Assembly: GCA_005281725.1 (NCBI GenBank)
Contig: SSBO01000004.1
Location: 1,736,001 to 1,800,000, forward strand
Length of the DNA stretch: 64,000 nucleotides
From: Wuchereria bancrofti
Lineage: Eukaryota > Nematoda > Chromadorea > Rhabditida > Onchocercidae
Direction: 5' to 3'
Below the pieces are notes generated by a model, which saw only the letters and a list, made by a program, of their open reading frames with translations, searched no databases and was not told where the DNA came from. The position numbers and the translations under genes were made by a program. Shown here piece after piece: positions 34,493 through 47,700 of this stretch; the stretch's first letter is position 1, and the number at the start of each line of letters is the position of its first letter.

Positions 34493-36418
34493 ATTAAGAA
34501 AGGCAATGAGAAAGATGATATGGACGAAAATCGTTCAGATGGAGTTATCAATAATTATGCTAAGTATGTTTCATAGTTCGTATACATAAAAATATTTTTT
34601 CAAATGCAAAATTTTTTGAAAAGAGACTAATATTATCATACAAAATTTCAACTGAACGATTTATTGCAATTTATCAGACTTCCCTTCAATGCAAAAAACA
34701 ACTTGTACAAACGTAAATTGCTTATATTTTAACTTATTTTTCAGGTTGTACTTCATAATAAACATTTTACTATGCAAGTTTTTGTTCGATATTTTAGTCT
34801 AAATGAAATCCAGTATATGACATGACGTCATGATTACCGTTTTTTAATGGATTCTTTTGTTTATAGTTTTTGTTGAAGTTTAAATTATAATAAAATTGTA
34901 TGTAAATCTATTTCGGTCTTTTCGTTGTTACATTTTAGAGCATTGTCAAAGACTTTTCAGATTTTTAAAAATTGCTCATTAAAAGATTCTCAAAAATAAA
35001 TAGCCTACAGAGAATACGTAAGTTTAAATATTATCCCTGTTCAAATGTTGGATCGATTGATGAGAAGGAAGAAAGAGGAGTTGTGTAATTATCAATCCAG
35101 TACTTCGTTTTTTTTTCTTCTTTCATTTAGGATTGAACAGACTAAAACTTTCTGGAATCATGCAAATTTTTATCTTCACCGTTAGTTGGGAGTTATTTAA
35201 AGTTTGGTTTCTTTAATTATTCAATCATTATGCAATTATGGCGATACAAGTTTTAACCACAAAGTTTCGCTCACTTTTTTCTCAGTCGATTATCTTTGGA
35301 AATATTATTATTGGTAGAGGAAAAAAAAACTGTGGAGAATAATTTTCTTAATACTTTTTCTCGGTTTTTATTATGTTATAAATATTGCTTTAAAGCATCA
35401 AAAAAGTAAGAAAATATTCTAGAGTTACAGGATCTTAACAAATTTTCCTTGCCTCTCCAAAATGGCCTAAGCAATGAATTTGAACAAACTCTAAACGTTG
35501 AAACTGATCACCTAGATCTTAAGAATATGCCGATTTCAATATTAGAGCGAAGGTGTGCTCACAGAGATATGATTTTCGACTCAGTAGTAAGGCATATCGG
35601 AAGTTAAAATTCTATTAGAAGACAGGATCATTGAACTTATGGTAGTTATTGTGACAGTAAGGCATAGAAAAATGAAACATGTTATTTTCTTAAATTTCAC
35701 ATTCATTTTATTTCAAACATTTTGTTGTACTGAGTAAAATCTCATTCCGATCATAGTCACCATTAAATATATCGAGCTAAAATTAAGTATTTGATTAATT
35801 ATAAGAAATAAATATTTGAATTTATTTGATTACTTCATACGATGCATTTTACTGTAAACTGGTCTTTCTGGAAGTTTTTTTAATTTTTTGATTCATAGCA
35901 TGCCTGAGAGTATGTCAAGTATAAGCGCTCAATTGATTTCCTTCGATACCAACGCAATCAATAATAAAGACCAGGTCTGGTAAATGTTTTTTTAATAACT
36001 TAACTTTTAATACATGGGGTGACAACTTTAAATTTTATAAGGAAATAATTCTTAAAAGTTCTGAACCTTCCTAACTAGTGAAATGAGTTTGCAAAATAGC
36101 ATTTAAGAAAAAGTAGAATATATTTTAAAAGACTAAACAAAAACCAGTACGAGATCTGTTATTTTATGAAGTAAATTTTATATTATATTTCTTCTCTATT
36201 ACTTAAAAGTTGTTGAATAATTTATGATATGTGATAATTAAGAGATAATTTAGAACAATAACAAGGAAATAACACTTGGATCTCTTATTTCACCATTGAA
36301 AGGTTTGCTATTTCAGTTTTTTCAATTCATTTTTAAATGAATAGCATAAAATTAGTTTAATTTCTTGCAGAATCAAATGGAATCTGTGCTTGTGCTGCTA
36401 AAGAAAATCACCAAGTAA
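34493..36418 (+). other. Unassigned exon-like segments (possible 5' part of the downstream hydrolase gene)
   Basis: Four open segments flanked by splice-like sites were seen. They are 34493-34563 (NEKDDMDENRSDGVIN), 35431-35552 (NKFSLPLQNGLSNEFEQT), 35899-35974 (MPESMSSISAQLISFD) and 36371-36415 (NQMESVLVLLKKITK), the last followed at once by TAA. The second and third join in phase. The third ends in phase 0 and could join the hydrolase exon at 36561. The fourth ends with either a stop or a phase-2 GTAAGG donor that does not fit the next exon. Whether this is one gene, two genes, or alternative 5' exons cannot be settled by reading. Confidence 0.4.
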
Positions 36419-36560
36419 GGATGCATTGCATGCAATGCACGTTGAGACTTAAATTATTCATGCATTAATAAGTGCTGTAATGAATTCGCCATTTATTGCT
36501 CCAAACTATGACATTTTTTATTAAACTTTCTTTGACACACATATCAGTTAGAAAACATAG

Positions 36561-39500
36561 ACTGAAGAAGAAGTGGAAAAAGTGGAAAGAGATAAAGTGA
36601 CGGTATGGAGAAGACTACTTGATACATTAAAATGGACAACTAAAGTATGCTATGTTCTTTGTCCACCAATACCAAGTTTAATGATCCGAAAAGCTGCTTT
36701 TCATCCTCCAAAACATTGTCATTACTATTTTCTAATTGGTGGAAAGGTGAGTAACTCGTTTAAAAAACAGATACTAAATGAGAATAAAACAGTACAAGAA
36801 TATAATTAATGATTGAACCCAAAAGCAAAGTTAATGAAAATCAACTCTAAAAGTACTGTAAAATGTTTGACGCCATTGATTATGCAAAAAATTATGAAGC
36901 ACTTCTTGTTATAATTTTATGGACTACATCCTAGTGCCCATATTTTGCTCCACTATTTGCTTCCACTATTTGATGATATGTTCATTAAGCAAATAAGTAT
37001 TAATGTGTTTACACATTGGATAACGACACTGCTGTATCTTATCTAGCAGAACGATTTAAATTAAGTAAGCAAATGAACAAGATATGTGAAATTTTTGAAA
37101 AGCGTCTTTGGATATTTCAAACCCAAAATCCAATATTCGCACACTAAAAGAATTCCTACTATTGATATTTTTTTAAAAAATATATTCGTAAAATATTGAT
37201 TTATTAAAAGCAAAGTTTTAGGCTGACAATCGCCAACATTTTTGCGATGCAAAAAGAGCTCGGGAAAGTACCGATTTGACTATCTGCTTGCCGCATTTAT
37301 TGCTACCAAAATTTAAAAACTCAGATGTCGTGGAGCAGCTGCTGCGGATTGAGGTTGAACATATTGAAAACCATGCTATTTGAAGCAAAATTTTTATCAT
37401 CGAAAAATGGTCGAAAAATCTGCTAGATTTTTGAATGAAATATTCAACAAGAAACCAATGCAATAAATGATAATGTAGAGAATCCGGAATATCGTTGCTT
37501 TAATTATTATGACATAGAAGTGAGAAACATTATAATTAGCAAATGCTTTGCTAGTATCACCGTATCATGTGTTCGGCTTAGTTTAATTCTTCATTAGAAT
37601 TCATTTATTCACTGTTTAAATTAAAGAAGCTCGAAAAATTAAAAAAAAAAAAAAAAAACGTTATCATATCTATTCCTTGAAACAAAAAACTGAACATTTA
37701 GAGGTGCCAAATTTTTCTTGAAAAAGAGACCATTGCATTAAAATTAAGTGTTGAAAAAGTAGGTCCGTTTAATAACATCAGCTAATGACGATACACTAGT
37801 GGCGCTTTATGTCCGATGTGAGAAGTCTTATCAATGCAAAAAATCAGCGCCTTATGTAATACTTTTCGCCCAGCCAAATAGTTCAGATGTTGGATCGTGC
37901 ATGCTTACCGATCCTAACTTGGTGTGTTCCTCATCATCTTATCTGTAGTAAAAACATTAAATTCAGAACAGCAATAAAGTGAAAGATTCCAAATTATTAA
38001 ATTAGCTTTTCAAATTTTAATTTCTGTATTTTGTAAATTTTTTTGCTGTTCTAAAAGATTTTGTTCTCAGTTATTGATCGTTGATTATCCAGGATTTTAT
38101 GTTCAGTTCATTGCTGAGCATTTCAGGTTGATATAGCAGATTTTTTACAATGTGATCTAATGGCATTTGATTACAGTGGTTTTGGGTTGAGTACTGGAAC
38201 TCCAACAGAAAAAAGCGTTTATCAGAATATGGAGACCGTTTATCAGTTTGTTTCGCGATAAATTCAGTTTTTATAGAAAATAGACGTAGGTGGCAGTTAA
38301 CTCTTATGTTATCTTCATATTCTCCAGAAAAGTAATTGATGGATAACAAAGAGACATGATGCTTATCATTCTTCATGTATTCAAGAAGAAATGATGAATT
38401 ATCAATGTTCAGTGCAATGATACTGTAAAGCTATCAAAATGTTTTGATTATACATATATAAAATTATTAATCAACCTTCAAACAAAAGAATATTGTAAAA
38501 CTTTCAGCATGAGTTATATCAAAACGAAAGTTATGATTTTAAAAATTTAGCTATTTGATTGAAGAAATGAGGGCACAACCAAATGAAATAATCCTAATAG
38601 GATTCAGTATGGGCACCGCAGTTGCTATTCATTTGGCGTCACGTGAAAAAGTTCCGTTAAGCCAATCATTTATTCGCGAAAATGTTTCTGAATTTATTGC
38701 AACAAAATGAATGAAGAAATGAAAATAGACCTAGTTGCATTCATATGTAGAAAAGAAAAAATTTGTTTTAAATGTGCCCGTTTAAGCTTTCTATGATGAT
38801 ATCAAAACCAATGAGTTGTTTGGCTCATGCCTAAAAACATCTATGGACTTAGTATCACGCGTATGTGCTCCAGACATAACAAATTCATTTGGCATGAAAT
38901 GGAATCGGAATAGAACAATTTAATTATCAATATTTTACTATCAAAACCGTGTACTCGCATTATCATTTTCTTCTAAATTAAAAATATATAGTAATTTAAA
39001 AGTGCAAACGTGATATTATAGGTGGCGGGATTGGTTCTAATTGCCCCTTTCACATCGCTATTACGTGTTCTTAGACGCAAACCGGATAGTAAAAGGACCT
39101 GTTGTTTGGATCAGTTCTCAAGGTCTGTTTTCTATACACACTTTGTTTGATAATTTTTATATACATTTGTGTTCTATATCGATAAGATTTAAATTTCTCA
39201 TTGCAATGCAGCAATTACAAAAACGGAAGTTCACATCCACTTGACTTTTCGACTTGTTTAAAGTTTAAACTGAAAGTCGAACAGCGATATCCCTGTTCAT
39301 TTGACTTCTGGCCAAACTATCAACAGTTTAACTAAGAATGAATGAACGGAATATTATTTGCTGGTGGTGATAAGTAGTGGATTGATTTATTAGTATCTCC
39401 TTAAATTTGACTGCTGAATCATGCATTAAGTAACAAGATAACCCTGATAACCCCAGAAATTGGTATCTTTACTAAACTCCTTACTTTCTTATGAGTGAAT

Positions 39501-40087
39501 ACGTTTATTTAATATTCTTTACTCTGCTCGGTAAATGAGATAAAAGATTGTTTTTCTAAAAACCTCGTGTTATGCATGTAACTCCAATAAATTTTACAGC
39601 ATTGATAAAGTGTCCAAAGTACTTTGTCGTACATTAATCTGTCATGGAGTGAAGGATGTGATTGTTTCAATTAATCACAGTGTTGTATTACAAAAGCGAC
39701 TCCCAAACGCTACAAAACCTTTTTATCTTGATGAAGCTACTCATCAGGTAAAATTTAATCTTTAAAAGCAACGTTTCCATCTCATATTTTAGGAAAAGTT
39801 GATCGCTTTTGAGAATTCCATTTATATCGAAAATTTTCTAAAATAATAATTACTTTTAAAAAGCTTTAGACAAATTATACAATAAGACTGATCGATTTGA
39901 TTTATATTAGACCAAATGTAATTTCAAAGTTGGGAAAATTAAATGTAAGCAATTTTTATAGGGCATATATTGCGAACGCAAAATGTGGGATCGTGTGCAA
40001 CAATTCCTGTTTCATGAACTTGATAACAGCAGAAAATGGAATGGACCAGTGAAAACGAGACGAGCATTTATTGATTATAATTTTTAA
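36561..40087 (+). CDS. ABHD17/FAM108-like alpha/beta serine hydrolase
   Basis: Exons are 36561-36746, 37222-37353, 37702-37747, 37782-37921, 38127-38245, 38551-38650, 39022-39113, 39600-39747 and 39962-40087, giving 362 aa beyond an unresolved N-terminus. CYVLCPPIPSLMIRKAAFHPP matches the ABHD17 start, with two cysteines where ABHD17 has a palmitoylated cysteine cluster. ALYVRCEKS and YVILFAQPNSSDVGS form the early core strand and oxyanion region. DYSGFGLSTGTPTE precedes the nucleophile elbow GFSMGT (Ser nucleophile). The acid lies in LICHGVKD and the His in LDEATHQG. ABHD17 enzymes remove palmitate from membrane proteins. This copy is divergent, with FAQPNSSD in place of FSHGNAVD. The first exon has no ATG, so it depends on an upstream exon. 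The 34-nt intron at 37748-37781 is the weakest join. Confidence 0.78.
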
Positions 40088-42537
40088 ACTTTTAACTGTG
40101 TCTGTTTGAAATTTTTGGAGGACTTTTTAAAAATTTTGTTGAGCAGCTACTTTACGAAGTAGAGAATAATACTTTTTACCTTACATTATCAGCATAAATT
40201 TACTGATTCAATATAGCAGAAGTAAAAGTAATACCTATTTTGAATAACTTTTTTCCAAATGATGAAGTAACAATGAAAAAATAATTTATTATGTTTCCAT
40301 ACTTTATATCTTCGTATTTCTTAATAATGGTATCCAAATTAAGAATATTAACATTTCTCCTCTACATAGTAATCTACCTGAGAAAAAAATTCCAGGTAAC
40401 ACAATACTATCTATTCGTTTAATAACATTAAGGAACCATGAAATTGGATGCCAAGCCAAATTAATCAGTAATGGACCAGCTTTCGAAATCTTTCATAAGA
40501 AAAGTTTTATCAATTAGAATTTCATTTTTTAAAAATACCGGATCATACCGTTTGCAAATCATGGACAGTTTGACTATAATTGCGAATATTTGGAAATTAA
40601 ACAGAAAATACTGCCTGCTCATTAAGGAAGGAAATAAGCCGAAATAACTGGCATACTCCTTATAATTATTAGTGGAAAATTGATTATAACTGATCCACTT
40701 AACGCATCTCAGCTAATGTCACATCACTCATTTAATCACTTCTTTAACTTTTTATAATTCAAAAATTCTATTAGTGAGCTAGAAGTGATTTTAAAGACGT
40801 CTATTAATTAAATACTACAAATACGAGAAATTATATATCACTGTAGACTAACAGAAATGTATTAAAAATCTTTAAGAAAAAATTTCTAATTATTGAGTTT
40901 ATGAATATCAAAGAGACTTATCCTTCTTTTGAATTGCGAATACTAATCAGTTTGAGATCCAGAATGTCTGGAGAGGTTAAAAAGTATTCTTCGAATTAGC
41001 CAACATTTTTTAAATTTATCATTGCAGTATCAAAATTTATTAACGGATAATTTGCTTGATATATTTTCAAAGCTTTGACTTGAAGAGAAAGATGATGAAA
41101 AAATTAAAAATAAAAGTCAAAAATAAGCTGGATGATAAGGTATATTTATTGAAATGTAAACATAATAATTTACTCAAGTATAAACATAAGAATAGAAAAA
41201 AAAAACGGAATTTAAAGATCAATTAAATCCCGCCTTTAAGAAGTCAAAAATTCACCTTTTCATTCAGTTATTTACCGTTCAATATCTGACATAGAACAGG
41301 CAGTGTGCTCTTTAAAAAACAGACTAAAAATGGAAAGGTAGAAATTAAGAAAATTTTGTTAATTAACAGGTCATTCACACTAACACTGAGTCATTAAGGA
41401 CTTATCACAATAGTTCACTTCAGTTCATTATGATCTGAGATGAAGTAAATAAGCAAAGGTGAAGCATTGTGGTAAGCATGTAAGGGATACAAGTATAAAA
41501 GTAAGCATTTAAGGGATACAAGTATAAAACAGTTGGTGCCTATTACATTTAAGAAATAATTGATAGTTACGGAAAAAATGTCAAAAAAATAAGTGAAGCC
41601 TTGATGCTATTTGACAAACGATAATTTATTTGGGCCTAATTTTTCATTGAAGAAAGGAACGAGTGCTACTCTAAAGTCATAAAAAATTATTAGTTAACGA
41701 GCCAAGTGGGAAAATAGCAGTATTATTCTAGATTTCAAAGCAATTTTTGTTGCCAACTGAAGTTTTTCTGGAATGTGATCCTGTGGGATGAAGTGGCATT
41801 ACATCAGTTGTAAGGACTTGAAAGAAGACCAAGATATGAATTATCAAGATCAATCAGCTGATTTTATTTGCTGATATAGTTGAAAAGATAAAACAGGACT
41901 TCGTGTCTAGAAAGAAGAAGAGATAATGCAGGCCTTGAGTCCAACAAGGTAAGAAAAATTTTTCTGCATTTGCGACGTATAAATGAATCTTTGCCTTATC
42001 TCTGAATCTCAGTTCTTTGGATAACCATTGCATGTTCGATTATTAAAAACTTTATTACATTTCGGTTGTTGGATTTTGAATTTTTCGTACATATCAGCAC
42101 TAGGTAATTCTGCATTTGATACTCAAGGATTTGTTTAGTATCCGAACTATGCTATGTTTATCAGTTCAAGCAATCTTAACAAAAACCATTCAAAGAGTTC
42201 ATAAGGTCCCACTGGTCATTTCATCGTAATTCCTCAATTTAACCTAAAAAAAGGAACTTGAAAGCTTCCCGCAGAGAAAAATCTCAATATGGCGCTAAAA
42301 AGAGTCAATCATGAAGCGCTTTGTAGAACAATGCCCATCTGAAGAGTTTGGAATTACCACAACTTATAATGACAATGAACAAAGTCAGAACTGTAGTCAT
42401 TGAAAGCGAAGGGTTAGTTCTGCTTAACTTTAAAATTCATTTCAACACACATTACTTATCTATTTCAAAAATCATTTTAGGTCGTTCAGGTTTATAAATA
42501 TAAATTTCCCTTACATGATTATATATTAGCTAAATAG
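40088..42537. other. Intergenic region, no supported gene
   Basis: AT-rich sequence with many stops in all frames. A 29-bp tandem duplication at 41472-41529 is the only clear structure. The zinc-finger gene promoter should lie at the right end. Confidence 0.5.
41472..41529 (+). repeat. Tandem duplication, 29 bp x 2
   Basis: The unit at 41472-41500 (starting GTAAGCATGTAAGGGATACA) repeats at 41501-41529 with a single base change. Confidence 0.85.
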
Positions 42538-44171
42538 ATGAAACAGTTCAGATCACTTAAAGCTAGCTTCAAGCAACAAACCATGAATGCAGTGATAGGA
42601 CAAGATCTATTAAGAGAGAAGCCTTTCGATTCAGGTTTTGAAAAAAGTGATCTGTATATTTGGCAATGGTTCCAGTTTGTTTATCAATCACAAGTGCTAT
42701 TAGCTGAACGAAAACAAAAACGGAAAGCTGAGACGCATAAGGTCAGCACTTTTAATTAAACAGTTCCTGTTTTTTTTAATATATATGTCAAATATGTAAA
42801 TCTAATATTTAGTCAAAATATGCGAACAAAACCCTTTGGAATTAAAAGATCGATTTCAGTTAAGGAATTATATCCCTAATTATATCAAAGATTTATGTGA
42901 CAGACGATACAAAACAGTAAAAATATAAAATTAATCACTTTATATTGATTTTGCGGTACTGCCATTGTCTGCTTGTGTACAATTAATTACATTAAAAGGA
43001 AAAGCAAATTGTGAAGTGTCGTGTTTTTTGTCAACCGATCAACAGAAAATGGACTTAATCAGAAAAAAATATGCTTCAAATGACAATTGTATGAAACAGT
43101 TATTGCTAATTTCTTTTTTAACCTTCAAATCATTACTGACCTGCAGCATAATATAAATTAATATTAGCTGTGCTTTGTAGACTGACGTCAAAGTCTCTTA
43201 AGTTTTTGCACATTGACAATGGTGCAAGTTTCAGACGGTACCATGTCAAGCCTGGAAAGATACTGGTCGTTGTAATTATGGGAAACGTTGCAAGTTCGCA
43301 CATGGTCCAGAAGAGTTGCGGCCTATGCCAAAGGCAGAAGTGGTTAGCAGCCAGTATATCAGATTCGAAGATATTCTCAGAAACTAATTTTATCGTTCAT
43401 TTTATTCCAGTAAATAAGAAAGTTTTGATTTCAAGAGTATTTAGCAATCTTTAAAAAAATATCAAAATCCCTTGAAGATGTGACATTCTTTCAGATTTCA
43501 ATTCAGCTTTCACTTTGAATATCAGTACATTTTGTTTTTCAGAAAATTTTCAGCAATCCTCGTTATCGCACTGCTTTTTGTATTAAATACACTACATTTG
43601 GTTATTGTCCTTACGGTGACCAATGTCACTTCATCCATGATCCTGTACGAATAGATTTAGAAAAATGCTTGGATCGATTATCCCGATCTTCCTTGTCTTC
43701 ACCACAGCTTTCTTCAGGACAAACAGATGATTTGGATAATGCTTCTTTTCCTAGGTATTGATAAGTTCCCAAAAAAAAACCATCTTTTATGGTGTTGCAA
43801 TGATAAGGCAATATCCTAAAATTTTGGAATGTATCACAAGATGAACCTTCCATCTGGTGAAATGAGTAACTGATTTTAGAAACAAATTAGAAACCACGCA
43901 CCTGGAAGAGTGGAGAAAAAGGAGTCAATTGGAGCCGATTTCGAAATCACAGTATGCAAAGACAGAGACAAAATTATGCTGGAAATCAAAATCCGTTCCC
44001 CAAATAAAATCGGCGTCAGAAAATGCGGTTGAAGAGACGACAGTACAGGATCCATTCCGGAGTGACACAGTTTACGATGGAGAAATTGAACTTAAGCCTT
44101 TGCAATTCAATGTATTTGACGACTTCCTCTATGTAATTAATCCTCAAAGTGTGCTTCCAAAGAAGCAGTAA
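42538..44171 (+). CDS. Tandem CCCH zinc-finger RNA-binding protein (POS-1/OMA/MEX-5-like)
   Basis: Exons are 42538-42741, 43235-43339, 43543-43754 and 43880-44171, giving 270 aa. Finger 1 is C72-x8-C81-x5-C87-x3-H91 (NYGKRCKFAHGPEELRP). Finger 2 is C116-x8-C125-x5-C131-x3-H135 (GYCPYGDQCHFIHDP). Both match the TTP/Tis11-type spacing used by C. elegans maternal regulators such as POS-1, OMA-1 and MEX-5. The lead-in to finger 1 reads HKTVPCQAW and that to finger 2 reads RYRTAFC, which correspond to the family's (R/K)YKT(E)LC element. The 24-residue linker between fingers is longer than the 18 of mammalian TTP. Ser-rich and disordered sequence follows the fingers. The family binds AU-rich 3' UTR elements and controls translation in germline and embryo; that role here is inference. 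An ATAG acceptor-like site directly abuts the ATG. Confidence 0.92.
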
Positions 44172-44775
44172 TATTGTTTGTATACTGTGTAGAATTTATG
44201 TTTATTGTTTTTATTTTGATCTATATTACCATATCAAAAACTTCAATGTCTTCCTAGGAAATTGCAACTTATACCTACCTAAACTGCAAAATCCTAGCTT
44301 ATTGAAAATTAACCGCGAATTGCTGCTGAAATTCCACCTCTTTTAGTGTGTCGTAGAACAATTTTATAGGCGGAGAAAATTCAGTGTGCAAATTGATCTT
44401 TACTTGGGTAATCCTAATTGGTTATATTTGGTACAATATTTAGGTTATGCTTTATTATGCTTATTGTTCGATGTAAAACCACAACTGATAAAAAATACAC
44501 CTCGATCTTTTCAACTCACTACAGAACCTTCTTATTCGCTGCTAAACATGTTTGAGTAGACTGATGAGAAGTACAACTTTTCCGATATTACAACGTACGA
44601 CAGCAGTGGACTACACCCTATACTCTCTGAACTCATCCATCTCTTTTCCTTTAGCCTAACAGAAAAACGAAGTGACAATTTATTTGAACATTACGTAGTA
44701 AAAAAATTACGAAAAAATACAAATATAAAAAAAAATTTTAAATTACAAAAAATACGAAAAATTACAAACATAATA
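44172..44775. other. Convergent intergenic region, zinc-finger gene to PUM3
   Basis: It holds the 3' ends of two convergent genes. A TTTATT near 44680, reading AATAAA on the minus strand about 95 bases past the PUM3 stop, may be its poly(A) signal. No other gene is seen. Confidence 0.45.
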
Positions 44776-47700
44776 TTATTTCAATTTCTGCTTTAATGCA
44801 GTAGCTCCTTTTGTGTGATACCTCCCTACTAGTGCTAAGGACAACGCACTTCTTAACAATTTTTGAGTCTGTTGAGATGCATTTTCGAGAATATGCAGAA
44901 GGATGAAACATCCTTTATTACATGCGAGCTGAAATTAATACTTTGATGAATAATGAAGACAAATACCAGGTAACAAGTCCTTCCTACAACTCTTATTTAT
45001 AGATGTGGTTCAACCTAAAATTAGAAAACACGAAAATGTCTACCTTAAAAATCACATAACAAAAATTCCATAAAATATGAAATTCCATAAAACATTAACT
45101 GATAATTTCGAAAATAGCTGAAGGAATTTGAAACGAATAAAAATTACCCAAGATGATAATTGATCTCTGCAGCGTTCCACAATAAAGTCACCGAGTCTGA
45201 TATCAAATTTAGAATCACTTTTCAGCAATTTAGAAATTACAAAATGTGCCTGGGGGTGTTCAACTGGATGAAGTTGTTCTCTATCACACGGTATGAATTC
45301 CCGACTGCATATTAAAGCGATTGCATCATAACAAGCTGCACGATCTTCCAAACTTACTTTCCGATCGAAAACATCCAAATCAGCTAAAAGAATTGAACTT
45401 TTGAAGTAAGAAAACATATCTGAAATCTAAAAATTTTTTACTCTAGAAAAAATTGTTACTCGAACGATTAAAACTATTAGTGCATTTGCAATAAAACACA
45501 TGGAACGGGGTTCGCTCTTCGTCCCTTACTGTCCTGTTGCAAATAAAATAGAGATATAATATTGATCATAACAACATAGGATCACCGTTAATCATGATAG
45601 GAATAATTAACAGTTTATTTGAGTTGGTTATCTATTACAAAATTCGATTTCGAAAGTTAGCTGAGATGATTAGATGAATTACTGCAAACGTACTTGGAGC
45701 CTCAAGTAGGTCCAAAATAAGTAACGACGCATGACTCTCAAAAAGCAAAACATCCATGTTTGTTGCGAAATAGCTGCAAAATGGCTTCTGAATATATGAA
45801 AATAACTCTGCGTAACGCAGCTTAGAATCCTTTTTGCTATAAGAATTTTCGTCCCCCTGAAAAAAAAAAATTATAATTAAAGCTAAATGTTTCACAAAGT
45901 AAAATAACTGCGAAATTATGAAATAAAAAGGTCAAATTTTTTAATTATAAATCCTCTACATTCTATTATGCTTTCAAATCATTGAAGCAAGTTCGGAATA
46001 ATGTTAGGAACAATTATTATAAACTAACCGCCTTGTAAACTGCAATCTGTGATGCTGAACAAAAGCGAGGATCTCTTGGATGAATTAAATGATGCATAAT
46101 TTTTACACCATAATTACTTTTAATAATTTCTTCAATGTTATCCAACAGCTCCTAGAAAGCTCATTCATATAACCATTTTTACAGTAATTAAACTGATTAT
46201 AACACCCTGTTTTTGTCCTTTTTCCTACGATAAAATAATTACTCAGATTAAATACTATTGGTGAATTTGTACGAAAACCGATTTTTTCTTCTAGTGCATC
46301 AGATTTTCTACAATAAATGAGATCACAAAAACGTTAAAGAAAGAAGTTAACCTTTAAAAGACATCTATCAATTAAGACTGTATCATCCACAGTATCGAAA
46401 ACAGCAATTAGAAAGCGATGTGCAAACTCCTCCAAGCAAGTTTTCATTACCAGTCCTTTGAAATTTTTCAACATTACCTGTAACAAGCGCTTGAATTCTT
46501 CACTAGAAATAAACTGGAAGCAAAAAATCGTCTCTTAATACATGATATTCAATATTCCAACTTCATATTAAAAAAATACGTAACCTTCCGCGTCTTCGCA
46601 GAGCTATTCCATAAACATTTCATTGCAATGCGCACGCCATCATTTGTATGGACGATCTAAAAAATGGAGAATTCCTTTAAAAATCTATACCTAATTTTTA
46701 CAGCTTCTGATTAGAATGTCTCGAATATTCGCTAAACATCTTTTTCTTCCTTTTTCCCCTTTTATCACTCGCGTATTTTTATCCTACTTCGATCTCAAGC
46801 TATAAGAAATGAAACATTTACAAAAACCTAAATTTATAATATTAACTAATATATCATAAATTGAAATGACGGCGTCACCTGTGGTATACATAGTTTTAGT
46901 GAATCAATCATTTCTTCCAACTGCTTATTGTCAGCAAATTCGAAAAAATCACTCAACAAACGATGCGTCAAACTTAACTTTATTTGAGGCCTAAAAATAA
47001 GCAAATACGATTTGTAAGCAGTGAATTTCCGCACTTCTCAGCAAAAACATGTAATCAAAAAGAACAGCAAGATTAAACTGAAGTTAATTTAATATCTTTG
47101 TTTAAATGCTAAATCGAAATTTAAATCAGTAATTACTTGTCCACAATATCAATGAGGATATTTTCAAGATATTTCACAACCGATGATTTCCTACTCGGAT
47201 AGTCCATTATTATTTCTTTTAGTGTGCGTACTCTGTTATCAGCAGCCTAAAATATTCGAAATTCATATTGTGAAACGCTGCAGAGATAAATTATCATTTT
47301 GGACAATTTTTTTTTCTCTCCAAATCTTTTAATTATTGCGAACTTATCAATCAATTAGTATAAAACTATACCTCACGAAATTTTTCTTATACATTTTTTG
47401 AGTGCAGACATTTTCGTGCTTTCGAATTTTAAATTTTAAGTTAAACTACAGACAAGAATTGTAGCAAAAACTTGTTACAACTCTTTATTATTTATGTTCT
47501 GCAACAAAATTTCGCATTTAAGAATAGCTCAATTTAAAGATTAAACCAAATTCCGTTGGGAAATGATTTTATTTGAATAGTTTATCCTAAAAAACGAGAG
47601 AAATCGCAAACAGAACTACTGACTTTGAAATAAGAGAAATCCACTCCATAAAATTCAATAATAATGTTATATCGTTGTTGTGCATTTGCATAATCATTGT

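Noticed and set aside
38071..38376. 101-codon minus-strand ORF
   Set aside because: It is the antisense shadow of the ABHD17-like exon that encodes DYSGFGLSTGTPTE.
43626..43853. 75-codon minus-strand ORF over the second zinc finger
   Set aside because: It is antisense to a well-supported CCCH exon.
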